A DNA stretch of 64,000 nt from Microcaldota archaeon (GCA_023247085.1 JAHFHC010000003.1:7800-71799), one strand, 5' to 3'; counted from the stretch's first letter, positions 1 to 7,951 are shown. Notes: a model not told the origin generated them from the letters alone. Program-made: numbers and translations.

Positions 1-2
1 TA

Positions 3-74
3 TTGCCATTAGCGCTAGTAGCCGTTGCTTATTTTGGCAGCGATAAATTCTTAAAAACGGTTGAAAAGTTATGA
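3..74 (+). CDS. C-terminal end of a membrane protein (partial)
   Basis: The open frame enters from the left edge and ends at a TGA. The visible 23 residues are a hydrophobic stretch rich in Leu, Ala and Val, followed by a short Lys-rich tail, as expected at the end of a membrane helix. The stop overlaps the next start as ATGA, so the two genes are probably translationally coupled. Too little is present to name a family. Confidence 0.55.
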   Translation: MPLALVAVAYFGSDKFLKTVEKL

Positions 75-574
75 CAATGAAAAATAACAAAGTACAAACA
101 ATCAAAGAAATAAAAGCGGCAATGACAAAAGCTGCGTTAGCAAAGACAAAGGCAGCGCCAGCTTCAGGTCCGGCAGATGTAAAGAAGACTTACATGACCA
201 TACCATATTACACGCCATCTGACAATGTAGATATCAACAACTTAACCGAAGCACAGAAAAAGAAGTTAATTCAACAAGGAAAACTCATGGGTAGCGGAGA
301 CCCAATAACCATTGCTAAAATAGATAACCGTAAAAATACCTTGAACGCTTGGTGGGATGCAAGTGACTTCACTTACGACGCCGGAACGTCATACAAAGCA
401 TGGACATACACTTGGGCGTATCTCGCATTAACAATAATTTCTTACGTATTCATACACCCACTCGCAGCAATCCCATTTGCCTGGAAAGTTGGGCACAATT
501 GGAGCCAATACGTCGGCGGATTAGTATTCGGAAAAGAAGACATGAAAGGAAAGACACTATACCACACAGTATAA
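71..574 (+). CDS. small membrane-anchored protein, unknown function
   Basis: A 167-residue protein. The first 40 residues are Lys/Ala-rich, a soluble part follows, and a hydrophobic stretch at about residues 115-140 looks like one or two membrane passes before a short polar tail. The start overlaps the preceding stop as ATGA, and an 18-base gap separates it from the next small membrane protein, so all belong to one transcription unit. I do not recognise the family. The Trp/Tyr-rich segment before the helix would suit a membrane-surface subunit of a complex; that is inference. Confidence 0.6.
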   Translation: MTMKNNKVQTIKEIKAAMTKAALAKTKAAPASGPADVKKTYMTIPYYTPSDNVDINNLTEAQKKKLIQQGKLMGSGDPITIAKIDNRKNTLNAWWDASDFTYDAGTSYKAWTYTWAYLALTIISYVFIHPLAAIPFAWKVGHNWSQYVGGLVFGKEDMKGKTLYHTV

Positions 575-592
575 GAAAGAGGTTGATGAAAA

Positions 593-898
593 ATGACTGA
601 AAACATTCCAAAAGCATATGACAAGCTCATCAGAGCCACCACAGTAGGATCAGAACAGCCTATTGCGCTCCAAGCAACAAACCGTTGGGCCTACATGGAA
701 AAGTACATGAACGATTTTGAAGACATGTTAGCATTCGATGTAAACCAATGGATACTAGCAGGAATAGGCGCAGTGCTCTTACTAATGGGAAACGTACTCG
801 GGGTAATAGCACTAGCGGGCGCTACATATTACAGAATTCAATATAAGCACCGTTATGGCCAAGTAAACTCATCTCGTAGACTAATACTTGGAAACTAA
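593..898 (+). CDS. small membrane protein, unknown function
   Basis: A 101-residue protein with one long hydrophobic stretch (about residues 53-78, rich in Gly, Ala, Leu and Val) between a polar N-terminal half and a basic C-terminal tail. It lies in a run of co-directional genes that each encode a short membrane protein. A GAGG stretch just before the start is a plausible ribosome binding site. No family recognised; the clustering suggests a subunit of a small membrane complex. Confidence 0.6.
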   Translation: MTENIPKAYDKLIRATTVGSEQPIALQATNRWAYMEKYMNDFEDMLAFDVNQWILAGIGAVLLLMGNVLGVIALAGATYYRIQYKHRYGQVNSSRRLILGN

Positions 899-918
899 AA
901 CCAAAATGAGGCGCACTT

Positions 919-1065
919 ATGTCAACTGAATTTGAATTAATCACATATGCAATCCTGGCAATTGCGCTGTTTTTACTTTTTAATCACTTTTTACCACTTC
1001 GCCGAGCCCAGAATGCAAAAGAAAAACCAATGGCAAAAATGGATCTTAATAGTAGGATAATTTAA
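919..1065 (+). CDS. 48-residue single-pass membrane protein
   Basis: A short frame from ATG to TAA with one central membrane helix (about residues 8-27) and a basic C-terminal tail. It follows the previous gene by 20 bases on the same strand and ends before a hairpin and T-run, so it is probably the last gene of the small-membrane-protein cluster. Hydrophobicity pattern and operon position support it as a real gene; there is no family assignment. Confidence 0.5.
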   Translation: MSTEFELITYAILAIALFLLFNHFLPLRRAQNAKEKPMAKMDLNSRII

Positions 1066-1068
1066 AAT

Positions 1069-1115
1069 ACCAGGCGCCATAACCGCAAAGTTGGTTTAAC
1101 CTGGCGGTGTTTTTA
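1069..1115 (+). terminator. possible terminator of the membrane-protein cluster
   Basis: CCAGG at 1070-1074 can pair with CCTGG at 1100-1104 around an inner AACC/GGTT pairing, and five T follow at about 1110. It lies between the last small membrane gene and pyrG. In archaea the T-run matters more than the stem, so the stem may be incidental. Confidence 0.35.
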
Positions 1116-1139
1116 ATCTCCTACACCTAAATTTTTAGC

Positions 1140-2732
1140 GTGAAGCGCAACTTTATTTTCGTTACTGGCGGCGTACTATCCTCCCTAGGTAAAGGCATAC
1201 TTGCATCATCTATTGGAAAAATCCTAAAGGACAAAGATGAACACAACGTTTCACTAATGAAAATAGACCCTTACCTCAATTGCGATGCAGGCACATTGAA
1301 CCCATTTGAACATGGGGAAGTCTTTGTAACACGCGATGGACAAGAATGCGATTTAGACCTAGGCAATTACGAACGCTTTTTGAACACTTTTGCAATTAAC
1401 GAACAAAACTTAATGATGGGAGACGTTTACCGCGAACTTGTTGAAAAAGAACGACGCGGAGACTATCTTGGCAAAACCGTACAATTGATTCCACACGCTA
1501 CAAATGAAATCAAAAAACGAATACGCGCATGCGGTGAAAAAACCAAGTGCGATACGCTGATAATAGAAATAGGCGGCACAGTAGGGGATATCGAAAGTGA
1601 AGTGGTATTAGAAGCGAGTAGACAAATGAAATACGAAGAAGGCAACAACGTGCTATTCATTCACTTAGCGCTACTGCCCACTATTCTAACTGGCGAAGAA
1701 AAAACTAAGCCAATGCAACACTCAGTAAAGGCATTACAAGCAAGAGGCATTACCCCCGACCTATTAATAGGAAGAACAAGCGACAGCATGGCTGCAGAGT
1801 CAAGGTCAAAACTAGCATTGCAATGCAACGTAAACGCAAGCGATATTTACTATTCACCAAACGCACCAACCATTTACAAATTGCCACTCTTATTGGAAAA
1901 ACAAGGAATCGATAAAGCAATTGGCAATAAACTGGGATTTGAAATTCTAAATGGCGAAACATTTGAACAATGGAAAAAACTAGTTGACCAACTAGAATCA
2001 GCCTCTGACGAAGTAAATATAGCTGTAATCGGCAAATATGCAACTAGTAAAGATGCTTACATGAGTTTATTCGAAGCGCTTACACACGCGGGAGTTGCAA
2101 ATAAAGTTAAAATTAAAGCGGATTTAATTGACGCAACAAAAATAGAAAAGGAAAGCGTTAAACTCAATGATTATCACGGCGTAGTGATTCCAGGCGGATA
2201 CGGCAGCCGCGCAGTTGAAGGCAAAATAAAAGCAATTCAACACAGCCGCGAAAATAACGTTCCTTTGCTCGGAATTTGTTACGGCTTTCAACTATCTATA
2301 GTTGAAATTGCACGAAACATACTTGGCTGGACGGATGCCAATACAACTGAAATCATCCCAGATACAAAACACCCCGTTATTGACTTGTTACCTGAACAAA
2401 AACAAGTCAAGGATAAAGGCGCAACCAACAGGCTCGGCGCAAAGAAAACACTAATCGAAAAAGAAACAATGGCATTTGCAATGTACAAACAAGAAAACAT
2501 ACTAAAGCGATTCCGTCACAGGTGGGAAATGAACCCAGAATATGTTCAAGTGATGCAAGATGCAGGAGTGGTTTTTTCTGGAGTTGATGAAAGTAAAACT
2601 ATTAAAAAAGTGCTTGAATTGAAAAATCACCCGTTCTTCTTTGGAGTACAATATCACCCAGAATTCGACTCTCGATTAGAAAAACCAGAAGAATCTTTTA
2701 CAAAGCTAATTGAGGCGAGCAAAAAATGCTAA
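1140..2732 (+). CDS. pyrG: CTP synthase
   Basis: Makes CTP from UTP, ATP and glutamine, the last step of de novo pyrimidine nucleotide synthesis. The 530 residues have the expected order: an N-terminal synthetase domain opening with FVTGGVLSSLGKG (the ATP-binding loop) and a C-terminal class I glutamine amidotransferase domain with the nucleophile in LGICYGFQ and a His-Glu pair in GVQYHPEF. Length is normal. The start is GTG with no clear Shine-Dalgarno. The stop overlaps the start of the next gene by 7 bases. Confidence 0.97.
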   Translation: MKRNFIFVTGGVLSSLGKGILASSIGKILKDKDEHNVSLMKIDPYLNCDAGTLNPFEHGEVFVTRDGQECDLDLGNYERFLNTFAINEQNLMMGDVYRELVEKERRGDYLGKTVQLIPHATNEIKKRIRACGEKTKCDTLIIEIGGTVGDIESEVVLEASRQMKYEEGNNVLFIHLALLPTILTGEEKTKPMQHSVKALQARGITPDLLIGRTSDSMAAESRSKLALQCNVNASDIYYSPNAPTIYKLPLLLEKQGIDKAIGNKLGFEILNGETFEQWKKLVDQLESASDEVNIAVIGKYATSKDAYMSLFEALTHAGVANKVKIKADLIDATKIEKESVKLNDYHGVVIPGGYGSRAVEGKIKAIQHSRENNVPLLGICYGFQLSIVEIARNILGWTDANTTEIIPDTKHPVIDLLPEQKQVKDKGATNRLGAKKTLIEKETMAFAMYKQENILKRFRHRWEMNPEYVQVMQDAGVVFSGVDESKTIKKVLELKNHPFFFGVQYHPEFDSRLEKPEESFTKLIEASKKC

Positions 2733-3166
2733 CTATTTACACGGACAAACACTGCGAAAAAGTTGCGCAAGCAATTGCAAGTGGCGCAAGTAACGTGGAA
2801 CACAAAATTACAAAAATTCCGGAATTCACTGAACAAAATGTATTGTGCATTGCAAAGAAGCCATTTGGAAATGAACTAAAACAAATAGCAGACAAACTGA
2901 TTGGCGCAGTGTACGTGGTGGGGGTCGGATTCTCTTTCGACAAAATGAGAAAGATGATTGAAGAATTACAAAAAGACCAGCCAAGCATAAAGGTTGAAGT
3001 GACTCTCTGCCTTAAGCGTAAAGGCACACTACCATTAGGGGGAGAAGTTACAGAAATCGAACTTGCGCGCGTATCTGCCCTTGGCGAACGAATTGCTACA
3101 ACAATAACTGGAACACGCCAACGCCCACAAAACGAAAAAAACAGAATACAAAACTACAACAAATAG
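2726..3166 (+). CDS. unknown protein coupled to pyrG
   Basis: A 146-residue soluble protein whose ATG lies inside the end of pyrG, so it is probably translated from the same message. It alternates short hydrophobic strands with helices, has a glycine-rich VYVVGVGFSF segment near the middle, and ends in a basic, disordered-looking tail. I see no catalytic motif and no family I recognise. The pyrG overlap hints at nucleotide or RNA metabolism, but that is context only. Confidence 0.6.
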   Translation: MLTIYTDKHCEKVAQAIASGASNVEHKITKIPEFTEQNVLCIAKKPFGNELKQIADKLIGAVYVVGVGFSFDKMRKMIEELQKDQPSIKVEVTLCLKRKGTLPLGGEVTEIELARVSALGERIATTITGTRQRPQNEKNRIQNYNK

Positions 3167-3186
3167 CAAAAAGTTGAGAAGATAGA

Positions 3187-3309
3187 GCGAGGTAAGGGAG
3201 TTGCACCCTTCTATTCCGCTTGCTGCACGCGGAGCGCCTATTCCGCTAAATTTTTCTTTTTAGAAAAAAACTACTGCAGGCGGATGCATAGCTGATCTGC
3301 CAACCTCGC
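3187..3309 (+). ncRNA. candidate structured RNA
   Basis: GCGAGGT at 3187-3193 is perfectly complementary to ACCTCGC at 3303-3309, closing about 110 bases. Inside are an AAGGG/CCCTT hairpin and two copies of CTATTCCGCT. There is no protein frame. It does not fit a tRNA because no T-loop sequence is present, and I could not match it to SRP RNA or RNase P RNA. Strand is assumed to be that of pyrG. Confidence 0.3.
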
Positions 3310-3327
3310 AAATTTCAAAGGCAAAAA

Positions 3328-3475
3328 AGCATTAGGACTAGTCGGTAATTAATACCTTTTTTTGTTTTCTAAAAGAACACAGAGGCCAAGTCTCTCCAAG
3401 CAATTTTAATTAGAAACTTGGAAGCCAACATTGGCGCACCTGCGTTCAACCCACCTTTTTACAGAATCCGATGCT
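3328..3475 (+). ncRNA. second candidate structured RNA element
   Basis: AGCATTAGGA at 3328-3337 can pair with TCCGATGCT at 3467-3475 apart from one bulge. Enclosed are a CCAAG/CTTGG hairpin (3396-3421) and a GCCA/TGGC hairpin near 3424-3435. ACAGAATCCG at 3461-3470 resembles the conserved 3' block of RNase P RNA, but no matching 5' block is found. With 3187-3309 this fills most of the gap between the pyrG partner gene and tRNA-Lys. Confidence 0.25.
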
Positions 3476-3525
3476 AAAAGTAAAGAAAAAAGTGCCAATA
3501 TAAGCGTTCCGGATAAGAATAAAAG

Positions 3526-3750
3526 CGGGCTCGGTGGGATTTTCAAGCAAAAACCGTTCTTTTTACAAAAAACAAAAGAAAAAAAGACGCTGCGTGTTCT
3601 TTTTTAGAAATAAAATGTTTGTTGTCAAAGAAAGGTGTTGTCTTTGAACCCACGACCCTTCGGTTAAGAGCCGAATGCTCTAGCCATTCCAGGAATTTTG
3701 CCGCTACTATTATTATAGTTATGGCATAATTCAACCTGAGCTACGAGCCC
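3526..3750 (-). tRNA. tRNA-Lys(CTT) with D-loop and T-loop introns
   Basis: On the minus strand the acceptor arms GGGCTCG and CGAGCCC pair perfectly, with G as discriminator base. The anticodon arm is TTCGG-CTCTTAA-CCGAA, anticodon CTT (Lys). The D-arm GCTC/GAGC is interrupted by about 45 nt (near 3688-3732), flanked by CAGG/CCTG and AATT/AATT pairings typical of the archaeal bulge-helix-bulge. The T-arm is interrupted by 103 nt (3540-3642) after TTCAAA of the loop; TTCA and TGAA can form the central helix. Removing both leaves about 77 nt with a canonical GTGGG-TTCAAAT-CCCAC T-arm. Intron ends are inferred to within a base or two. Confidence 0.9.
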
Positions 3751-3815
3751 ACAAAAAACAAAAAAAATGTATTTGCTAGTTTAGAGGAGCGAATAGTTAT
3801 TTAAAATATCTCTGC

Positions 3816-3825
3816 GTATATAAAG
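3816..3825 (+). promoter_or_regulatory. TATA box of tfe
   Basis: GTATATAAAG is a good archaeal TATA element. Transcription would begin near 3845, giving a leader of about 65 bases before the tfe ATG. Confidence 0.5.
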
Positions 3826-3865
3826 TTAGTAAAACAGCACAATGCTTTAGGCATCGTAGCTAAAT

Positions 3866-3886
3866 TACAACATTTCGAACGTTGTA
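3866..3886. promoter_or_regulatory. imperfect palindrome in the tfe leader
   Basis: TACAAC and GTTGTA are inverted around a centre containing TTCGAA, about 25 bases before the tfe start codon and downstream of its TATA box. It could be an operator or an RNA hairpin in the leader. No partner protein can be named. Confidence 0.3.
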
Positions 3887-3910
3887 TTCAACCTTTTGAA
3901 TGGTTTGAAA

Positions 3911-4507
3911 ATGGTAAAAAAAATTCCTGCAAAGGCTGAAGTGAACAACACCAGTAAAATGGTGAGTCCTACAAAGCAATTAGCTGGGGAATTAACTCTT
4001 TTTATAAAGGAACTTGCTGGCGAAGAAGGCGTTCAAATAATCTCGTGTATTGGCGACAGTGGAACAACTGACGATAAGATTGAAGAAGTTACAAAAATGA
4101 AAATCGCAGAGATACGCTCTGTGTTAAACCACTTGCATAGCTATGGACTAGTAGAATACACTAGGGAGAAAAATTTGCAGACGGGGTGGTTCACTTACAC
4201 TTGGCGGCTAAATGCAAACCGTGCATTGCAAAACTTCTTAGTTTTAAAGAGACGCGAATACGAAAAATTACGCACAAAGCTGAGCAGTGGGGATGGCGTT
4301 CAGTTATACCGTTGTCAAAAAAGCTGTAATTGTTTAGAGTTTGAAAAAGCAATTGAACTCGGTTTCCGCTGTCCGGGTTGCCGCGGTAAATTAAATGTAG
4401 TGGATCAAGAAGAAGAATTATTAAAACTTGAACGAAAGATAACTTCATTAACAAGTGTAACTCAACTGTCAACCTCGGATTTTTCAAGCCGCGTATTACA
4501 AAGTTAA
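3911..4507 (+). CDS. tfe: transcription factor E, alpha subunit
   Basis: Helps RNA polymerase open the promoter, together with TBP and TFB; the archaeal relative of TFIIE-alpha. The protein has an N-terminal winged-helix domain (about residues 20-100, with EIRSVLNHLHSYGLVEYTRE as the recognition and wing part) and a C-terminal zinc ribbon with C-x3-C-x-C and CPGC clusters at about residues 135-160, the normal TFE order and length. I chose the ATG at 3911; an in-frame TTG at 3896 is less likely. Confidence 0.92.
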   Translation: MVKKIPAKAEVNNTSKMVSPTKQLAGELTLFIKELAGEEGVQIISCIGDSGTTDDKIEEVTKMKIAEIRSVLNHLHSYGLVEYTREKNLQTGWFTYTWRLNANRALQNFLVLKRREYEKLRTKLSSGDGVQLYRCQKSCNCLEFEKAIELGFRCPGCRGKLNVVDQEEELLKLERKITSLTSVTQLSTSDFSSRVLQS

Positions 4508-4595
4508 AACAATTTAAGACGGGTTTTGTAAAGTTAAATAAACGCATAGCCTTTTTAAGTTTAAAAAAGACAAATTCTTTTACGCTCCTGACTCT

Positions 4596-4821
4596 AGCGG
4601 GGTAACAAACTCGTTTCTCTTTAATTAGATATTAGTTTGACCCAAGGGTAGCCAGGAGTGCCCGCTGGTCCGACCAACGGCTAATTCATACAAATAGCAG
4701 CTGGTTAGGGCGAAGCTCATAACCCGGAGACCGGTGGTTCAAAAACCGCTTTTCTTTTAGGAAAAGAAAAGTGTGTGGGAAAAGAAAAACTTCTTCTTTT
4801 TCGAAAATCCACCCCCCGCTA
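4596..4821 (+). tRNA. initiator tRNA-Met(CAT) with three introns
   Basis: AGCGGGG at the 5' end pairs with CCCCGCT before discriminator A, the hallmark acceptor of archaeal initiator tRNA. Three insertions break it. One lies before the D-stem (about 4605-4645), with AAACT/AGTTT and GGGT/ACCC pairings. One of 46 nt lies at the 5' side of the anticodon stem (4669-4714), with CGCT/GGCG as the central helix. One of 64 nt lies in the T-loop after TTCAAA (4744-4807). The joined 75 nt give CTGGG-CTCATAA-CCCGG and GGTGG-TTCAAAT-CCACC. The T-loop intron contains a perfect 10-bp hairpin around AGG. Exact ends are inferred from bulge-helix-bulge geometry. Confidence 0.9.
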
Positions 4822-4868
4822 TTTTTCATAACCACTAATTTTTATTCTCCGAAAAATTAAGAAGTTCG

Positions 4869-6062
4869 ATGAAAACACTATTAGTTACATTGGACGGCGT
4901 TGCTGACCGGCCTTGCGTGCAGTTAGGAAACAAAACTCCGCTTGAAGCTGCAAAAAAACCAAATTTAAATAGATTGGCACAAAATTCTGTTTTGTTTAAT
5001 ACCTGCATTGCGGGCGAAATTGCTCCAGAGTCTGACGTGGGGGTACTTTCTCTGCTGGGGATTAACCCTTTTCAAAAGCATGTTGGACGTGCAATTTTTG
5101 AATGGCTTTCAACTGGAAGGCGTTTTGAAAACGGCTGGCTTGCACTTCGAGCTAATTTCGCAACAGTTGATAAACGTGGAAAAATCCTGGACCGCCGCGC
5201 TGGCAGGAGTTTATCGCGTTTTGAAGCAAAACAATTGGAACAAGAGATCAATGCAATAAAATTAGGCACTCCTTTTGAATTCGTTGCAACTTCTGGCCAC
5301 CGGGGGGTGGTTGTGTTCAAAGGAGATTTTTCCAAGCACATTCAAAATACTGACCCGGCATACCAAAAAAACAAAAAGGGAATAAGCAACGCTAAGCACA
5401 AGTTCGCCTCAAGAGTTGCCCGGTGCACCCCCTTGTCCTCTGATTCGAAAAGTAAAAAAACCGCTGCACTTGTAAATGCCTTCACTCAGGTAGTCAATGC
5501 TGTGCTTGAAAAAAGTGAAGTGAACCAGCACAGGAAGAAGCGCGGCCAATTAGCGGCAACGGCGTTATTGCTAAGAGATGGCGAAACAAAATCGCCTAGA
5601 GAAAATTATTCAGAGTGGACAATAGTTGCAGGCATGCCATTAGAGATTGGAATTGGAAAAGCATTTCAAATGAACATGGTGAAAATAGCAGAGGGAGATT
5701 ACAAAAAAATTGCGGCAATTGTTGGCAGCGAAATTAAAAAACGGAATGTCTACGTTCACTTAAAGGGCCCGGATGAGTATGGGCACGACGGGGATGTTTT
5801 TGGAAAAAAAAGAAGCATTGAAGCAATCGACCACCTTTTTTTTGGCAATTTAAACGTGGATTTAAGCAAAACTAGAATTGTTGTAACTGGCGATCATGCT
5901 ACGCCGTGTGAATTAAAAGCACATTCAAATGACGCCGTGCCTGCACTTATTGCAGGAGGAAAACTAAAAGGGCAAAAAAACGGTTTTGATGAACCAAGCG
6001 CAAATAAGCAAAAAACCATTGTAGCATGGAAATTGCTTAGAACCGCGGCTTTGCTAACTTAA
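4869..6062 (+). CDS. apgM: 2,3-bisphosphoglycerate-independent phosphoglycerate mutase (archaeal type)
   Basis: Interconverts 3- and 2-phosphoglycerate. The 397 residues match the archaeal ApgM branch of the alkaline phosphatase superfamily: the N-terminal LVTLDGVADRP carries the first metal-binding Asp, ESDVGVLSLLG follows with the catalytic-region Ser/Asp, and HLKGPDEYGHDGD and VTGDHATPCELKAHSNDAVP give the remaining Asp/His metal ligands. Its 3' end overlaps that of enolase, encoded on the other strand, which takes the next glycolytic step. Confidence 0.95.
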   Translation: MKTLLVTLDGVADRPCVQLGNKTPLEAAKKPNLNRLAQNSVLFNTCIAGEIAPESDVGVLSLLGINPFQKHVGRAIFEWLSTGRRFENGWLALRANFATVDKRGKILDRRAGRSLSRFEAKQLEQEINAIKLGTPFEFVATSGHRGVVVFKGDFSKHIQNTDPAYQKNKKGISNAKHKFASRVARCTPLSSDSKSKKTAALVNAFTQVVNAVLEKSEVNQHRKKRGQLAATALLLRDGETKSPRENYSEWTIVAGMPLEIGIGKAFQMNMVKIAEGDYKKIAAIVGSEIKKRNVYVHLKGPDEYGHDGDVFGKKRSIEAIDHLFFGNLNVDLSKTRIVVTGDHATPCELKAHSNDAVPALIAGGKLKGQKNGFDEPSANKQKTIVAWKLLRTAALLT

Positions 6063-7335
6063 GCCCGTATAATTCCTCAATCATTAGCAAACGGTTATAT
6101 TTTGCGGTTCGTTCGCCTCTTGCTGGTGCGCCGATTTTCGCAAATTGACAGTCGAGTCCAACTGCAAAATCTGCTAAAAAAGAATCTTCGCTGTCGCCGG
6201 ATCGATGAGAGGCAACTAGATTCCAATTTGCAGCTTGCGCTATTTGGGCGGCTTCAATTGTCTCAGTAACTGTACCAATTTGATTTGGCTTTAGTATTAC
6301 TGCATTGCATGCTTCGGAGATTACGCCCCGCATTATTCGACCGGAATTAGTAACCAGTAAATCATCACCCACTACTTGCGTGTGTTGTTTTTTGGCTACT
6401 GAAGTGAATTCTGTAAAACTGTGCCAGTCGTTTTGATCAAACGGATCTTCAATTGAAAATATGTCGAAATCGTGCATTAGCGAAAGATAAACGTCGGTTA
6501 ATTTACTTGAAGAAAGCGGTTTACCTTCAAAGTTGTACTTGCTGGTTTTTGAATTATAAAATTCGCTTGCGGCACAGTCAAGTGCCAACTTAACTTTTTT
6601 TGAATGTCCTGCTCGGTCAATTACGGATTGAATTAATTCGAGCGCTTGAATAGAAGATTTTACGTGCGGCGTAAAACCCCCTTCGTAACCAACGCTTGTT
6701 CCCCCTGCTCCGAATTTTTTTATAATTAATTCACGGAGTGCAAAATCAATTTCAGTTACTAGCTCAACGCATTCAAAAAACGATTTGGCACCAATTGGAA
6801 CAACCATAAACTCCTGTATTGCGGTGTTTGCTGCGCCGTGTTTGCCACCGTTTATTAAATTAGACATTGGAATCGGCAAGCGCATTGCGTTTGGCGCTGA
6901 ATGCGCTAGTTGTGAAATATATTGAAATAATTCTAGGTTTTTTTGTGCTGCTGCCGCCTTTGCTGCAACTAAACTAATGGCAAGCAGCGTATTTGCGCCG
7001 AGTTTGGATTTGTTTGGGGTTGAATCAATAGCAAGTAAAAAGGAATCTAGCTTTTCTTGGTTTAAGTAAAAAGTTGATAAATTTAGTTTTTCAGCGATTC
7101 TGCTGATGTTGTGGCATGCTTTTGAAACCCCTTTGCCATTAAATGCTTTTCCCCCGTCTCTCAGTTCAACTGCTTCAAAAACTCCGCTGCTTGTGCCGGC
7201 AGGGACGGTTGCGGTAAACGTGTTGGTTTTTGTCTTCAAAACCGCCGTGATTGTGGGTATTCCGCGCGAGTCTAGTGTTTGAAATGCGAATAACTTCTGT
7301 TTTAAAGAGGGACTCCCCTTAGTTCCAGTAATCAT
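6037..7335 (-). CDS. eno: enolase
   Basis: Converts 2-phosphoglycerate to phosphoenolpyruvate with Mg2+. Family marks are SRGIPTI near the N-terminus, PAGTSSGVFEAVELRDG (mobile loop), GGKHGAANTAIQEFMVVP, the metal ligands in LALDCAASEF, SIEDPFDQNDW and VVGDDL, and a C-terminal SHRSGDSEDSFLADFAVG in place of the usual SHRSGET. About 432 residues, normal length. I chose the ATG at 7335 over an upstream TTG. It converges with apgM, with a 26-base overlap of coding ends. Confidence 0.95.
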   Translation of the reverse strand: MITGTKGSPSLKQKLFAFQTLDSRGIPTITAVLKTKTNTFTATVPAGTSSGVFEAVELRDGGKAFNGKGVSKACHNISRIAEKLNLSTFYLNQEKLDSFLLAIDSTPNKSKLGANTLLAISLVAAKAAAAQKNLELFQYISQLAHSAPNAMRLPIPMSNLINGGKHGAANTAIQEFMVVPIGAKSFFECVELVTEIDFALRELIIKKFGAGGTSVGYEGGFTPHVKSSIQALELIQSVIDRAGHSKKVKLALDCAASEFYNSKTSKYNFEGKPLSSSKLTDVYLSLMHDFDIFSIEDPFDQNDWHSFTEFTSVAKKQHTQVVGDDLLVTNSGRIMRGVISEACNAVILKPNQIGTVTETIEAAQIAQAANWNLVASHRSGDSEDSFLADFAVGLDCQFAKIGAPARGERTAKYNRLLMIEELYGLKLAKPRF

Positions 7336-7420
7336 AATCAAGCTAGGTTGCCTGTGTTTAAAAAACCGAGTTGGACATAAGTAAATTAAAGTGGCTTGAA
7401 GTTAAGGTTAGTGATTCGCA

Positions 7421-7951
7421 ATGATGCTTAGCCACAATGAAATATTAAAAGAAATAGAAAAAGGAAATATCAAAATAACTCCTTTTGAATTAGAAAACGT
7501 TGGTCCTTGTTCTGTTGACTTGAGATTAGGGTATGAATTTAGAAAATTTAATAAAAAAGCAATAAATGAAAAAATAACAACAGTAAAAGTAACAAACGAA
7601 ACTGATTCAAGTGATTTTTCAACTTTAATTAAATTAAGAAAAAATGAAGTTTATATTTTAAAACCAAACGAATTAGTTTTAGGAGTTACTTTAGAAAAAT
7701 TAAAATTATCAAATAAAATTTGTGCTAAATTAGATGGAAGAAGCCGGTTTGCTAGGCTTGGTTTAACTGTTCATGTTAGTTCTAGTTTAATTCAACCCGG
7801 AGTAAACAACGTTCAAGTGCTGGAAATTAGTAACTTATCTCCTTTCAATTTAGCTATTTCTCCTGGTTTAAAAATTTGTCAAATAACTTTTCATGAGCTT
7901 ACAAGCAGTGCTCAATATACTGGGCAATTCAAAAATCAAACGTTGCCTTAA
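7421..7951 (+). CDS. dcd: dCTP deaminase / dUTPase-family protein
   Basis: Removes the amino group from dCTP, and in some members also hydrolyses dUTP, to supply dUMP for thymidylate synthesis. The 176 residues show the trimeric dUTPase fold: SVDLRLG near residue 30, the conserved DGRSRFARLGLTVHVSS block with the phosphate-binding Ser/Arg, then IQPGVNNVQVLEISN with the catalytic-type Glu. The gene is visibly A/T-richer than its neighbours and uses AGA, TTA and AAT heavily, which may mean it arrived by transfer. Two ATG codons lie in tandem at the start. Confidence 0.85.
   Translation: MMLSHNEILKEIEKGNIKITPFELENVGPCSVDLRLGYEFRKFNKKAINEKITTVKVTNETDSSDFSTLIKLRKNEVYILKPNELVLGVTLEKLKLSNKICAKLDGRSRFARLGLTVHVSSSLIQPGVNNVQVLEISNLSPFNLAISPGLKICQITFHELTSSAQYTGQFKNQTLP

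Noticed and set aside
3187-3309. A further intron-containing tRNA closed by GCGAGGT/ACCTCGC
   Set aside because: A seven-base acceptor-like stem exists, but there is no TTC-type T-loop and no anticodon arm that fits.
3440-3480. RNase P RNA 3' end
   Set aside because: ACAGAATCCG matches the conserved 3' block, but the complementary GAGGAAAGUC-type 5' block is absent in the region, so I list it only as a candidate structured RNA.
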